This document shows, in pieces, positions 1 to 8,978 of a DNA stretch of 64,000 nt (position 1 is its first letter; every line of letters begins with the position of its first letter). The translations under genes were made by a program, and so were the position numbers. The notes under the pieces were generated by a model. That model ran no database searches, had not been told where the DNA came from, and saw nothing but the letters and a program-made list of their open reading frames with translations. The DNA is taken from positions 1-64,000 of the forward strand of contig NZ_LHVK01000022.1 in assembly GCF_001269905.1 (NCBI RefSeq). Reading direction: 5' to 3'. Origin of the DNA: Pseudomonas corrugata (GTDB taxonomy: Bacteria > Pseudomonadota > Gammaproteobacteria > Pseudomonadales > Pseudomonadaceae).

Positions 1-47
1 ACATCGACACCTACGATTGGCTGGGTGATGGCGATGGGCATTGCCAT
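1..47 (-). CDS. IS110-family transposase, N-terminal fragment cut by window edge
   Basis: Only the first 15 codons are in the window. The ATG at 47-45 has a good GGAGG ribosome site (minus strand, 55-59). The readable peptide ends in IVGVDV, which matches the opening of IS110-type transposases, where the Asp of G-[IV]-D is the first residue of the DEDD catalytic set. IS110 enzymes excise and integrate their element through a circular intermediate and usually lack terminal inverted repeats. The call rests on this short motif and on the neighbouring REP array, a known target of several Pseudomonas IS110 elements (such as ISPpu10). A second in-frame ATG two codons later is also possible. Confidence 0.5.
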   Translation of the reverse strand, partial: MAMPIAITQPIVGVD

Positions 48-252
48 TGAAAATCCTCCGGGCTAAGGTTTGAACACTTGAAGGGTTCACCCAGAGGCGC
101 AGGCTTGTTCCTATCGTCGGTCTAGGCCAGATGCATTCTTTATCGGCGCTTGGGTGAAAGGAGGAGGGGCGAAATCTCCCACGGTCTGTACTGCTGCTAA
201 CAGTCAGAATCGAGCCTTGTCCCTCCTCCTCCCTTCAAGTCCTACCATACAA
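1..252 (-). mobile_element. Probable end of an IS110-type insertion sequence abutting a REP
   Basis: Bases 48-252 hold no gene and no terminal inverted repeat that I can see. The repeat units at 388 and 523 are preceded by TGTGGGA, but the unit at 253 is preceded by CCATACAA. The outer half of this REP is therefore missing and other DNA joins it exactly at the repeat core. This is what insertion into a REP would leave. The IS boundary near 252 is inferred; the other end lies outside the window. Confidence 0.4.
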
Positions 253-625
253 GCGAGCCTGCTCGCGATGACGGCGGAACCTTCAACACAGGAGCAAGCA
301 GACCCACCGCTATCGCGAGCAGGCTCGCTCCCACAATGGGCCAAGGTGCCAGCAGGATTTGAGTCCCACCGCAGGTTCTCTGTGGGAGCGAGCCTGCTCG
401 CGATGACGGTGGCACATTCAACACTGGAGCGGGCAGACCCACCGCTATCGCGAGCAGGCTTGCTCCCACAATGGGCCAAGGTGCCAGCAGGATTTGAGTT
501 TCACCGCAGGTTCTCTGTGGGAGCGAGCCTGCTCGCGATGACGGTGGCACCTTCAACACAGGAGCAAGCAGATCCACCGCTATCGCGAGCAGGCTTGCTC
601 CCACATTGGGCCAAGGTATTGGCAG
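253..625. repeat. Tandem REP/BIME array, 135-bp unit, about 2.7 copies
   Basis: The core GCGAGCCTGCTCGCGAT starts at 253, 388 and 523, a constant period of 135 bp. Each unit also carries an inverted core (ATCGCGAGCAGGCTCGCTCC type) about 50 bp later, so each unit is a paired REP (BIME). The spacers, such as GGGCCAAGGTGCCAGCAGG, are nearly identical too, so the units arose by tandem duplication of a whole BIME. The third unit fades after about 625. The apparent reading frames here are repetitive and not genes. The stretch 48-634 contains only this array and the IS flank. Confidence 0.85.
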
Positions 626-634
626 GTGTTGTGT

Positions 635-1114
635 CTACAACCCCAGCTCGGACAACCCAGGGTGATCATCCGGCCGGCGCCCCAGGGGCCAATGGTATTT
701 GCGTTCGCTTTCCTGGATCGGCAGGTCGTTGATGCAGGCGTAGCGGTTGCGCATCAGGCCTTGTTCATCGAACTCCCAGTTCTCGTTCCCATAAGAACGG
801 AACCAGTTGCCCGAATCGTCGTGCCATTCGTAGGCATAACGCACGGCGATGCGGTTGTCGGTGAACGCCCAGAGTTCCTTGATCAGCCGGTAATCCAGTT
901 CCTTGGCCCATTTTCGGGTCAGGAAGGCCTTGGCGTCTTCGCGACTATGGACGAATTCGGCGCGGTTGCGCCATTGGGTGTCCAGGGTGTAGGCCAGGGA
1001 CACTCGCTGTGGGTCACGAGAGTTCCAGCCGTCCTCGGCCAGGCGAACTTTCTCGATAGCCGATTCACGGGTGAAGGGCGGCAACGGCGGACGAACTTCA
1101 GCAGGGGACGACAT
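635..1114 (-). CDS. DUF1348 / NTF2-like (SnoaL fold) protein
   Basis: A 159-residue soluble protein of the DUF1348 family, single-domain NTF2-like proteins with a small alpha+beta barrel pocket. Family features seen are the N-terminal helix region ([14 protein letters not shown]), [17 protein letters not shown] in the centre and the C-terminal [17 protein letters not shown]. The length is normal for the family. A GGAG ribosome site sits just before ATG 1114. It lies 57 bp downstream of the tetR gene in the same direction, so the two probably form one transcript and this protein is likely controlled by that regulator. No catalytic reaction is established for the family, so no substrate is proposed. 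Confidence 0.85.
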   Translation of the reverse strand: MSSPAEVRPPLPPFTRESAIEKVRLAEDGWNSRDPQRVSLAYTLDTQWRNRAEFVHSREDAKAFLTRKWAKELDYRLIKELWAFTDNRIAVRYAYEWHDDSGNWFRSYGNENWEFDEQGLMRNRYACINDLPIQESERKYHWPLGRRPDDHPGLSELGL

Positions 1115-1171
1115 GGCAATTCTCCGGCGAGTGATGAATCAAGTTTCATGACCTTTGATGAGGCAGGCTTT

Positions 1172-1741
1172 TTACTGCTTTTCAACCAACAACACTTTCA
1201 ACATGTCCTGGGCGTGATCGGCGGCACTGTGATCGCCCATGACCAGTGCGACAGTAATGGCCCCATCGATCAGAATGAGCAGTTGTCGGGCCAGGGCTTC
1301 GGGATTTTCGGCGCCTTGTTCAACGCACAACCGGGTGACGTAATCGAGCAACTTCTGCTTATGCAACTTCGCCAATTGGCGAACCGGGTCCTGTGGGTCT
1401 CCGGTTTCACCGCTGGTATTGATGAACGCGCAGCCTCTGAAGCCGTCGCTGTCAAACCAGCCCTTGAGCACGGTGAACAGGTTGTACAGCCGTGCAGCCG
1501 GGGTAGGGGCCTTGTCGACCTCGGTGCTGAACCAGTGCATCCAGCGCTCGTCCCTTCGGGCGAGGGCGGCCAGGATCAGCTCGTCCTTGTTGGCGAAATA
1601 GCGGTAGATGCTTTTCCTGGAGACGCCGGCGGTTTTCACCAGAAGATCCATGCCGGTGGCGGCAATGCCACTCTTATAGATCAACTTTTCGGCGACATCG
1701 AGGATGATGTCTCGTGTGTCGTTACTGATGATTTCGTTCAT
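1172..1741 (-). CDS. TetR/AcrR-family transcriptional repressor
   Basis: A 189-residue regulator. The N-terminal HTH covers roughly residues 8-55, with the TetR signature TAGVSRKSIYRYFANKDEL. The C-terminal ligand-binding half is helical. The frame stays open upstream to 1867, but that extension (rich in Arg and Gly) overlaps a REP copy. ATG 1741 begins at MNEIISNDT, just before the HTH, and gives the normal TetR length. It precedes the DUF1348 gene, probably in one operon that it represses itself. The ligand cannot be read from the sequence. Confidence 0.88.
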   Translation of the reverse strand: MNEIISNDTRDIILDVAEKLIYKSGIAATGMDLLVKTAGVSRKSIYRYFANKDELILAALARRDERWMHWFSTEVDKAPTPAARLYNLFTVLKGWFDSDGFRGCAFINTSGETGDPQDPVRQLAKLHKQKLLDYVTRLCVEQGAENPEALARQLLILIDGAITVALVMGDHSAADHAQDMLKVLLVEKQ

Positions 1742-1843
1742 GGCGAATACAGTGGAACGACCGTTCTCCTTGGTCAAATGTTTTTTTCCTGTGGCTGCCC
1801 TTTTTGAAACATGGCTTGCTGGCAATGGGGCTCCGCCATCGTG

Positions 1844-1868
1844 ATCGCGAGCAAGCTGTGCTCCCACA
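1844..1868. repeat. Single REP copy
   Basis: A lone REP (ATCGCGAGCAAGCTGTGCTC then CCACA) lies between the divergent tetR and pssA genes. It has the same core as the arrays at 253, 17290 and 26243. Confidence 0.75.
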
Positions 1869-1935
1869 GAGTCCCAAACCCATCCGCCATGGTGTAAGCT
1901 CAGCGGCTCTTCGGAATCGACCTTTTGCGAGCCCT

Positions 1936-3279
1936 ATGCCGTCGCTTTTCAAACGCTCCCTGCTGCCCAAGCTGCGCAGCTTTGCACTGACCGCCGATGC
2001 CGTGACCATCCTCGATGGCGCAGCCGAGTTTCGCCGTTGCCTGCTGGAAAAAATCGCCCAGGCCACCCAGCGCATCTACATCGTCGCCCTGTATCTGCAA
2101 CAGGACGAAGCCGGCCAGGAAATCCTCGACGCCTTGCATGCCGCCAAAGCGGCGCGCCCGGAACTGGAGGTGGTCGTGGTGGTGGACTGGTTGCGGGCCC
2201 AGCGCGGGCTGATCGGCGCCAAGAAGCAGCCGGGCAACTCGGCGTGGTACCAGGAGCAGACGCGCACCCATGCCAGCAAAGTGCCGATCTACGGCGTGCC
2301 GGTACAGACCCGCGAACTGTTCGGGGTGCTGCACCTGAAAGGTTTCGTGATCGACGATTGCGTGCTCTACAGCGGCGCGAGCTTGAACAACGTCTACCTG
2401 CACAAGTTCGACAAGTACCGCTACGACCGCTATCACCTGCTGCAGAACACGGCGCTGGCCGATTCGATGCACCACCTGGTGCAGCACGGCCTGATCACCT
2501 CCAAGGCCGTGCATCGCCTGGACCTGCCGAACCTGCCCAGCACCCGCAGCTTGCGCAAGGACATTGGTGACCTGCGCAGTCGACTCAAGTACGCGGCCTA
2601 TGACACCACGTCCGGTAGCCTCGACAAGAGTGGCCTGTCAGTGAGCCCGTTGCTGGGCGTCGGCAAGAACAATCCGTTGAGTCGGGTCATCGGCGAACTG
2701 ATCGCCAGCAGCCGCCAGCAACTGACTATTTGTACGCCTTACTTCAACCTGCCCCTGGCGGTGACCCGGGAGCTCAACCGCGCCCTGGCCCGTGGGGTAA
2801 AGATCGACATCATCGTCGGCGACAAGACCGCCAACGACTTCTTCATCCCGCCCAGCGAACCGTTCAAGATCATCGCCGCGCTGCCTTACCTGTATGAGAT
2901 CAGCCTGCGTCGTTTCGCCAAGCGGCACCAGCGCTACATCGACAGTGGTCAATTGAACCTGCACTTGTGGCGTGACGGCGACAACAGCTATCACCTCAAG
3001 GGCATGTGGGTCGACGAGCGCTACACCTTGCTGACCGGCAACAATCTCAACCCACGAGCCTTCCGCCTGGACCTGGAAAACGCCTTGCTGCTGGACGACC
3101 CCAAGGGTGAGTTGCTGGGGCCTCGTCAGGCCGAGCTCGAGCAGATCTACCGGCACACCCGCCGAATCGACCGCTACCTGGACCTGGAAGCGCTGCCGGA
3201 CTACCCGGCCGCGGTGGCCAAGTTCCTGAAACGGGTCAGTCGGGTGCGGATCGAACGGCTGCTTTACCGGATCCTGTGA
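1936..3279 (+). CDS. pssA: CDP-diacylglycerol--serine O-phosphatidyltransferase (phospholipase D superfamily)
   Basis: Makes phosphatidylserine from CDP-diacylglycerol and L-serine, the first step to phosphatidylethanolamine, at the inner face of the inner membrane. The 447-residue length matches E. coli PssA (451). Two HKD-type motifs of the phospholipase D superfamily are visible: HLKGFVIDD (His133, Lys135) and HLKGMWVDE (around residue 353). ATG 1936 (MPSLFKRS) is preferred over in-frame starts from 1804, which translate REP DNA. The stop overlaps a possible GTG start of the following araC-type gene. It is distinct from the integral-membrane type of phosphatidylserine synthase. Confidence 0.93.
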   Translation: MPSLFKRSLLPKLRSFALTADAVTILDGAAEFRRCLLEKIAQATQRIYIVALYLQQDEAGQEILDALHAAKAARPELEVVVVVDWLRAQRGLIGAKKQPGNSAWYQEQTRTHASKVPIYGVPVQTRELFGVLHLKGFVIDDCVLYSGASLNNVYLHKFDKYRYDRYHLLQNTALADSMHHLVQHGLITSKAVHRLDLPNLPSTRSLRKDIGDLRSRLKYAAYDTTSGSLDKSGLSVSPLLGVGKNNPLSRVIGELIASSRQQLTICTPYFNLPLAVTRELNRALARGVKIDIIVGDKTANDFFIPPSEPFKIIAALPYLYEISLRRFAKRHQRYIDSGQLNLHLWRDGDNSYHLKGMWVDERYTLLTGNNLNPRAFRLDLENALLLDDPKGELLGPRQAELEQIYRHTRRIDRYLDLEALPDYPAAVAKFLKRVSRVRIERLLYRIL

Positions 3280-3290
3280 ACGCCGGCACC

Positions 3291-4307
3291 ATGGCCGAAA
3301 AAGACACCATCTCGATACAGCTGGTGCGTGAGGCGCTGCTGCAAAGCTGCGCCCCAGGCCCTGCAACCGATGAAGTGTTGAGCAAGGTCGGCATCGATCC
3401 CGGGTGGCTCGACAATCCCCTGGCGCGGGTGCCTGCCGCAGCCTATGCGCGGCTCTGGCGCTTGCTCGCAAGGCGCCTGGACGATGAGTTCTTCGGCATG
3501 GATCCGCGCAAGCTCAAGTCCGGCAGCCTGGCGTTCCTGTGCCAGTGCGCCATGGCGCAGCCAACACTGGCGACCGGCCTGACAGCGGGGCTGGGGTTCC
3601 TGTCGCTGATGCTTGAGCAGTTGCCTGCCCAATGGGTGCGCCAGCAGAGCCTGGCGGAAATCGTCTTGCTGGAAGACGATCAGGAGCCACGTCGGGCCTT
3701 TACCTACTTCACCTATTGGATGATCGTCCATGGCGTGGCCTGCTGGCTGGCTGGACGGCGCATTCCCATCCTCTCCGTCGAGCTGCGCTGCCCGGCGCCG
3801 GATTTCTGCGACGACTACCGGGTGATGTTTTCCCAGAACCTGCGCTTCGACCGCCCCCGTACCCGGATGATCTTCGCCGCCGAGTACCTGGACCTGCCCA
3901 TTCGCCGCAGTGTCGAAGAACTCAAGCGTTTCCTGGCCCGGGCGCCGGCCAATATCCTGGTCAAATACCGCGACCCGCAGAGCCTGGCCAGCCGGATCCG
4001 GCACGACCTGCGCCAGTTGCCGGCCGAGCAATGGCCGGAAACCGAAGCGCTGGCCCAGCAGTTGTGTGTGTCGGCGTCGACCCTGCGCCGGCGCCTGGCG
4101 GAAGAAGGGCAGACCTATCAGGGACTCAAGGACAGCGTGCGCAAGGAGCTGGCGATCACCTGGCTCGCCGAACCCTCCATCAGTTTCGTCGACATCGCTT
4201 CGCGCCTGGGTTTCGCCGATGCCAGCTCGTTCTACAAGGCATTTCGCAAGTGGTCCGGGTCCAATCCGGGGCATTATCGCAGCTTGATTCTCAACGACCC
4301 CCGCTGA
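3291..4307 (+). CDS. AraC-family regulator with AraC_binding_2-type N-terminal domain
   Basis: A 338-residue regulator. Residues about 10-220 form the all-helical sensor domain seen in OruR/ArgR-like AraC proteins. The last 100 residues carry two HTH motifs: LAQQLCVSASTLRRRLAEEG, then FVDIASRLGFADASSFYKAF leading into the typical FRKWSG-NPG-YR ending. A GTG start at 3276 overlapping the pssA stop is possible; neither site has a clear ribosome signal, so ATG 3291 is a choice, not a proof. The gene is convergent with ugd, 25 bp away. The target is unknown; it may simply share the pssA transcript. Confidence 0.82.
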   Translation: MAEKDTISIQLVREALLQSCAPGPATDEVLSKVGIDPGWLDNPLARVPAAAYARLWRLLARRLDDEFFGMDPRKLKSGSLAFLCQCAMAQPTLATGLTAGLGFLSLMLEQLPAQWVRQQSLAEIVLLEDDQEPRRAFTYFTYWMIVHGVACWLAGRRIPILSVELRCPAPDFCDDYRVMFSQNLRFDRPRTRMIFAAEYLDLPIRRSVEELKRFLARAPANILVKYRDPQSLASRIRHDLRQLPAEQWPETEALAQQLCVSASTLRRRLAEEGQTYQGLKDSVRKELAITWLAEPSISFVDIASRLGFADASSFYKAFRKWSGSNPGHYRSLILNDPR

Positions 4308-4332
4308 TTCATCGGGCCCCGGCTTTCAGCTT

Positions 4333-5712
4333 TCAGCGCGCGATACGGGGCTCCCACTTTGTTTGATGCGAGATCGGCAACTTGCACGAATCGCCACGGC
4401 CTATCGGAAAGTACTGGAACCCCCGCTGCGCCAGGCGCTCCGCGTCGTACAGATTGCGGCCATCGAAGATCACCGGGGCCTTGAGCCGTTTTTGGATCAG
4501 GTCGAAATCCGGCGCCTTGAACTGTTGCCACTCGGTGCAGATGATCAGCGCATCGGCACCGCTGAGGGTCGCTTCCGGTGTGCCCATCAGGCTGAGATTG
4601 AGATGATCCTGGTACAACGATTGGGTCTGGCGCATGGCCTCCGGGTCAAATGCCCGTACGTGAGCGCCGGCTTCCCATAGCGCTTCCATGAGTACCCGGC
4701 TGGGCGCGTCCCGCATGTCATCCGTGTTGGGCTTGAATGCCAGGCCCCACACCGCGAACGTCCGGCCTTGCAGGTCGCCCTCGTAGAACGCATTGACTCG
4801 CTCGAACAGTTTTTGCTTCTGTCGCTGGTTGATCGCTTCCACCGCCTGCAACAGGTCATTGGAGCACTGGACCTGCTGGGCGCTGTGGATCAATGCGCGC
4901 ATGTCCTTGGGAAAGCAGGAACCGCCATAGCCGCAGCCGGGGTAGATGAAGTCATAGCCGATGCGCGAGTCGGCGCCGATGCCCAGGCGTACCGATTCTA
5001 CGTCGGCGCCCAGGTGCTCGGCCAGCTCGGCGATCTGGTTGATGAAGCTGATCTTGGTGGCAAGCATGCAGTTGGCCGCGTACTTGGTCAGCTCGGCGCT
5101 GCGCAGGTCCATGAACATGATGCGTTCATGGTTGCGATTGAACGGTCCATACAGTTCACGCATCACGTCGCGGACATCATCCCGCTCGCATCCGATGACG
5201 ATCCGGTCGGGACGTCTGCAGTCAGCAACGGCTGAGCCTTCCTTGAGAAACTCCGGGTTGGAGACGATAGCGAAATCCAGTATCCGGCTGTGGTGTCGCA
5301 GGGCCTCGTTCATTCGGTCACGCAGGGCATCGCCGGTGCCCACGGGGACCGTGGATTTTTCAACGACGATGACGGGCTCTGTACGGTGCCGGGCAATGGC
5401 TTCCCCCACTGCGAAGACGCTGCCCAGGTCTGCTGAACCGTCCGGGTGCGAAGGGGTGCCTACGGCAATGAACAGGACCTTGCCATGCTCAACGGCAAGC
5501 TTTTCCTCGTAGGTAAAACGCAGCCTTCCATTATCCAGATTGTCCTTTACCAGCGCGGCCAGGCCAGGCTCGAAAATGCTGACGTGGCCCTGATTGAGGG
5601 CCGACACTTTTTCGGCGTCGATGTCCATGCAGACGACATCGTGACCGACCTCTGCCAGTACGGCTGCCTGGACCAGACCGACATAGCCGCTACCGAATAC
5701 GCTGATTTTCAT
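4333..5712 (-). CDS. ugd: UDP-glucose 6-dehydrogenase
   Basis: Oxidises UDP-glucose to UDP-glucuronate with two NAD+, supplying the precursor for ArnA and probably for the uronate epimerase at 13708. The 459 residues carry an N-terminal Rossmann motif (GSGYVGL, residues 8-14), a central dimerisation helix region and the catalytic cysteine in YGGSCFPKD. The C-terminal UDP-binding domain ([14 protein letters not shown]) follows. It is the last gene of the arn operon; its ATG overlaps the arnF stop by 4 nt (ATGA, 5709-5712), so translation is probably coupled. This arrangement matches arnBCADTEF-ugd in P. aeruginosa. Confidence 0.96.
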   Translation of the reverse strand: MKISVFGSGYVGLVQAAVLAEVGHDVVCMDIDAEKVSALNQGHVSIFEPGLAALVKDNLDNGRLRFTYEEKLAVEHGKVLFIAVGTPSHPDGSADLGSVFAVGEAIARHRTEPVIVVEKSTVPVGTGDALRDRMNEALRHHSRILDFAIVSNPEFLKEGSAVADCRRPDRIVIGCERDDVRDVMRELYGPFNRNHERIMFMDLRSAELTKYAANCMLATKISFINQIAELAEHLGADVESVRLGIGADSRIGYDFIYPGCGYGGSCFPKDMRALIHSAQQVQCSNDLLQAVEAINQRQKQKLFERVNAFYEGDLQGRTFAVWGLAFKPNTDDMRDAPSRVLMEALWEAGAHVRAFDPEAMRQTQSLYQDHLNLSLMGTPEATLSGADALIICTEWQQFKAPDFDLIQKRLKAPVIFDGRNLYDAERLAQRGFQYFPIGRGDSCKLPISHQTKWEPRIAR

Positions 5713-6110
5713 ACGACCTTCCTGGGTTCGGATGCTTGAACGGGGCGAGAGTTGATGGTGAGGACGCCGAGGATGACCAAGGTCACTCCGAGGCTTTTCG
5801 AGAGGCTGAAGCTTTCATTGAAGAGTGGCAGCGCGGCGGCAAGCAGGTACACCAGCGCATAGCTGATGCTGAGCAGCGAATAGGCGCGGCCCAACGGCAG
5901 GTCCCGCAACGCAAACAGCCAACAGAGCATCGACAAGGCATAGGCAAAAATGGCTCCCAGGACCACGACCAGCGCCATTGGGTCGACGCTGCCCGCGAGC
6001 CACTGCCCAGGCAGCGGAAGGCGACTCATGCTCCAGCGCAAAGCCAGCTGCGCGATGCTGACCAGCAACACGCTGCCCAGCGCAAAAATGACACCGCGGC
6101 GAAGATTCAT
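5709..6110 (-). CDS. arnF: 4-amino-4-deoxy-L-arabinose-phosphoundecaprenol flippase subunit ArnF
   Basis: A 133-residue small multidrug-resistance-type membrane protein with four predicted helices (for example [18 protein letters not shown] and [11 protein letters not shown]). With ArnE it moves undecaprenyl-phosphate-L-Ara4N from the cytoplasmic to the periplasmic face of the inner membrane. The start at 6110 (MNLRRG) overlaps the arnE stop by 4 nt. An in-frame start 54 bases upstream would run back into arnE and is disfavoured. The Arg/Lys-rich tail after helix 4 is unremarkable. Confidence 0.92.
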   Translation of the reverse strand: MNLRRGVIFALGSVLLVSIAQLALRWSMSRLPLPGQWLAGSVDPMALVVVLGAIFAYALSMLCWLFALRDLPLGRAYSLLSISYALVYLLAAALPLFNESFSLSKSLGVTLVILGVLTINSRPVQASEPRKVV

Positions 6111-6451
6111 GCGTGCTGTCCCAGCAACATCACCCCGACGATCACCAGGGCGACGCCCAGCCAATGGCGACGGTCAACGGTCTCGTGGAATACAAAGCGG
6201 GCGACAAGGGTGATCAATACGAAATTCAGGCTCAGCATGGGGTAGGCGATGCCCACTTCGAGGCGCTGCAGTACCAGCAGCCACACCAGCAGGCCAGCCC
6301 CCAGCGCCGCAAGCGCCAGCCACAACCACGGCGAGCGCAGTTTCTCGCCCCAGCCCGACGACCGGCCGCGCCAACCCTCGACGGCGTACTTCTGGGCAAT
6401 CTGTCCCAGACACGTCAGCACGCAGGCAGCCAATAGCAGCAACAAGCTCAT
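6107..6451 (-). CDS. arnE: 4-amino-4-deoxy-L-arabinose-phosphoundecaprenol flippase subunit ArnE
   Basis: A 114-residue EamA/SMR-like membrane protein with four hydrophobic helices. The family pattern [10 protein letters not shown] is in the first helix and [15 protein letters not shown] in the last. It pairs with ArnF as the flippase for the lipid-linked aminoarabinose. Both ends overlap neighbours by 4 nt (arnT stop/arnE start at 6448-6451, arnE stop/arnF start at 6107-6110), which supports coupled translation of the two subunits. Confidence 0.92.
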   Translation of the reverse strand: MSLLLLLAACVLTCLGQIAQKYAVEGWRGRSSGWGEKLRSPWLWLALAALGAGLLVWLLVLQRLEVGIAYPMLSLNFVLITLVARFVFHETVDRRHWLGVALVIVGVMLLGQHA

Positions 6452-8097
6452 GATGCGTCCTGAGAAAAGATCAGGATGACCAGGTTGCCCTGTTCATAAC
6501 GTTTTCCGTCCTTGGGTAACCGTTCGATTTCCTCCAGCTCCTCTTCACCCTTGACGCGCATGACCACGCCGACCGAACCGCCTCGACGGGCGTCGCGCAT
6601 CCATTGCTGCACCTGTGGCGGGTCGACCCGTTGCTGCAGGCCGTCAGGGTAGGCAAGGCCATACTTCAATTCACCGATGGTGTTGTACAACGCCACCTCC
6701 GGACGCTTCAGGCGCCAGGCGAGGGCGGATGCGGCGCCAAGGTCGTTGGCCAGCAACTTGTCGGTATGACTTAGTTCATCGAGGTGTTCGAGGATGAACT
6801 GGTCGGGCATCTTGTTGGTGACCACGGACGCGGGCATCGCCATTGGTAGCAAGCCGATCAGCAGCAGGCTGCCGAAGGCCGGGGCCGCCCAGCAGCGCAA
6901 GGGCCTGAGGGCTTGCAGCAGGTTGCTCATGATCCAGCCGATCAGGCCGACAGAAACCAACACAAGATTGTGCGGCTCATGGGCGTACAGCGGTTTCTTC
7001 AGTTGCAGATAGACCAGGGCAAGCAACGCCAGCAAGCCCAGCACCAGGTTGAGCCAACCGTTCATGGCAAGGGAGCGGCCTTGCTTGTGCTCCAGCCGGT
7101 CCGCCAGGGCATGGCCCAACAGCAGCGCCAGCGGCAGCAGGCACGGCAGGATGTAGCTCGGCAGCTTGCCTTTGCTGAGGCTGAAAAACAGCAGTGGCAT
7201 CAACAGCCACAACAACAGGAACGCGATACTCGCCTGACGCCGTGTCTGCCACGCTTGCCGTAGCGCAGGCGGCAGCAGCGCCACCCACGGCAGACTGAAC
7301 GCCACCAGCAGCGGTAGATAGAACCACCAGGGCGAGTCATGCTGGGCATCGTCCCCGGCAAAGCGCCGGATATGCTCATGCCAGAAAAAGAATCGCCAAT
7401 AGTCCGGTTCCTCGGCGTGCACCGCCAGGGCCCAGGGCAGGCTGACGATAATCGCCACCGCGATTGCCAGTGGCCCGAAGACCAGCAACTCACGCCAGCG
7501 TCGTTGCCAGGCCATCCAGGGCAGGGCGATCAGCACCGGCAGCAACCAGGCGAGAAAACCCTTGGTCAAGAAGCCCATGCCGCATGCCAGCCCCAGCATC
7601 GCCCAGCCGATCAGGCGCTGGTTGCGGCCGTTGCTGTCCAGAGCAAACCACAAGGCGGCCAGACTCAGGTTGACCCAGAAGGTGAACTGCGGATCGAGGT
7701 TGGCGTAACCTGCCGCGCCTGCGACCACGGTCAGGCTCATGTACAACAGCGCGCAGACGAAACTCTTGCGAGGATCGTTCCATAGCCGGCGGGCAAGCAG
7801 GTAGCACAGCATCACGCTGAGCCCGATGCTGATGGCCGAGGCAATGCGCACACCGAACAGATTCTCACCGAACAGTGCCTGGCCGAGGGCGATCATCCAA
7901 TAGCCGGCCGCCGGTTTTTCGAAGTAGCGCAGGCTCATGAAGTGGGGCGAAACCCAGTCGCCACTCAGCAGCATGCCCTGGCTGATCTGGGCGTAACGGG
8001 TTTCGTCGGGAATCCATAGCCCATGACTGGCCAGCGGGAGCAGGTATGCCAACAGGCAGGTCGCCAGCAGCAGGGGGAGTGCCCAGGGCTTGCTCAT
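6448..8097 (-). CDS. arnT: Undecaprenyl phosphate-alpha-L-Ara4N transferase (lipid A)
   Basis: Transfers L-Ara4N from undecaprenyl phosphate to lipid A phosphates at the periplasmic face, lowering the negative charge and giving polymyxin resistance. The 549 residues are the normal ArnT length. The catalytic first periplasmic loop, [13 protein letters not shown] after helix 1 (residues about 28-42), is intact, followed by about 12 membrane helices and a soluble C-terminal domain from about residue 420. A second ArnT-like protein is encoded at 15753, so this genome can probably attach two different sugars. Confidence 0.95.
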   Translation of the reverse strand: MSKPWALPLLLATCLLAYLLPLASHGLWIPDETRYAQISQGMLLSGDWVSPHFMSLRYFEKPAAGYWMIALGQALFGENLFGVRIASAISIGLSVMLCYLLARRLWNDPRKSFVCALLYMSLTVVAGAAGYANLDPQFTFWVNLSLAALWFALDSNGRNQRLIGWAMLGLACGMGFLTKGFLAWLLPVLIALPWMAWQRRWRELLVFGPLAIAVAIIVSLPWALAVHAEEPDYWRFFFWHEHIRRFAGDDAQHDSPWWFYLPLLVAFSLPWVALLPPALRQAWQTRRQASIAFLLLWLLMPLLFFSLSKGKLPSYILPCLLPLALLLGHALADRLEHKQGRSLAMNGWLNLVLGLLALLALVYLQLKKPLYAHEPHNLVLVSVGLIGWIMSNLLQALRPLRCWAAPAFGSLLLIGLLPMAMPASVVTNKMPDQFILEHLDELSHTDKLLANDLGAASALAWRLKRPEVALYNTIGELKYGLAYPDGLQQRVDPPQVQQWMRDARRGGSVGVVMRVKGEEELEEIERLPKDGKRYEQGNLVILIFSQDAS

Positions 8098-8978
8098 GCG
8101 CCTTGCACTCCCAGCCAGCCTTCACGCCCTTCGAGCGTGCCGCGCTTCACCCGACCTGCTGGCAAGCCTTCAATGGCTGCAGGTAGCAGATCGCCCAGGG
8201 GCTGAAAGCGGATGCTTCGTCGGCCCGCTTGCGCCAGCAATTGGCGGAAAGGGTTGGCCATCAGTATCCCTTCGACTTCGGCATGGATCGTGTAGACGTT
8301 GAGTTTTCCGGCGGCAAAGCGCTCAAGGATGAAAGCGTTGTAATCCTTGGCCATGACGCTTGGGCCAACCACCTCGTCGAAGGTCGGCAGGTCCACGGGG
8401 ATCTGTGGCGTGCCCAGGTCCCCGCCGGCCAGCACGGGCCGGAACAGGCTCTGTCCCCGGCAATCGCTGTTGTAGCGAAAGCCGAACCCTTGCTTGGCCT
8501 CGATCACGCGTTCATCGGCGCGCCAACCAGCTGCCGCCGAACATGTAACGGGTTCGCCGAGGATATCGCCGAGGCTGTCTACGCCTCGGCGAATCTGCTC
8601 GATCAGCCGTGCCTGTCCCCAGCGCCCTGCGTTGGCCTGCCAGCTATGGTGATCCCAAGCGTGCAAACCAACCTCATGCCCAGCCGCCCGAGCCTGACGC
8701 ATCAGGTGCCCGAGATCGCGGCCGATAGGCTTGCCGGGCCAGGCGGTACCGGCCAGGAGAATGTCCCAGCCATACAGCCCAACGGCGTTGGAGCGCAGCA
8801 TTTTCCATAGGAATTGCGGTCGCAGCAGTCGCCACAGATGACGTCCCATGTTGTCCGGCCCGACGCTGAAGAAAAACGTCGCCTTGACCTGTGCCTCCTG
8901 GAGAATATCCAGTAACTGCGGTACGCCTTCGCGCGTGCCCCGGTAGGTGTCGACATCGATTCGAAGACCCGCCTGCAT
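8094..8978 (-). CDS. arnD: 4-deoxy-4-formamido-L-arabinose-phosphoundecaprenol deformylase
   Basis: Removes the formyl group from undecaprenyl-phosphate-L-Ara4FN before export. The 294 residues belong to the polysaccharide-deacetylase (NodB) family. The metal-binding Asp is in IDVDT (residues 7-11) and the second ligand set in [12 protein letters not shown], about residues 98-109. The first base of arnD is the last base of arnA, and its end overlaps arnT by 4 nt. The protein has no signal peptide, as expected for a cytoplasmic-face enzyme. Confidence 0.95.
   Translation of the reverse strand: MQAGLRIDVDTYRGTREGVPQLLDILQEAQVKATFFFSVGPDNMGRHLWRLLRPQFLWKMLRSNAVGLYGWDILLAGTAWPGKPIGRDLGHLMRQARAAGHEVGLHAWDHHSWQANAGRWGQARLIEQIRRGVDSLGDILGEPVTCSAAAGWRADERVIEAKQGFGFRYNSDCRGQSLFRPVLAGGDLGTPQIPVDLPTFDEVVGPSVMAKDYNAFILERFAAGKLNVYTIHAEVEGILMANPFRQLLAQAGRRSIRFQPLGDLLPAAIEGLPAGRVKRGTLEGREGWLGVQGA

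Noticed and set aside
253-625. The regularly spaced repeats look like a CRISPR array at first
   Set aside because: The unit is 135 bp with conserved spacers and two inverted REP cores, and no cas gene is near. It is a REP array.
154-732. Repetitive open frames on both strands in the REP array
   Set aside because: They translate the 135-bp repeat in phase, so they repeat the same peptide. There is no ribosome site and no family resemblance.
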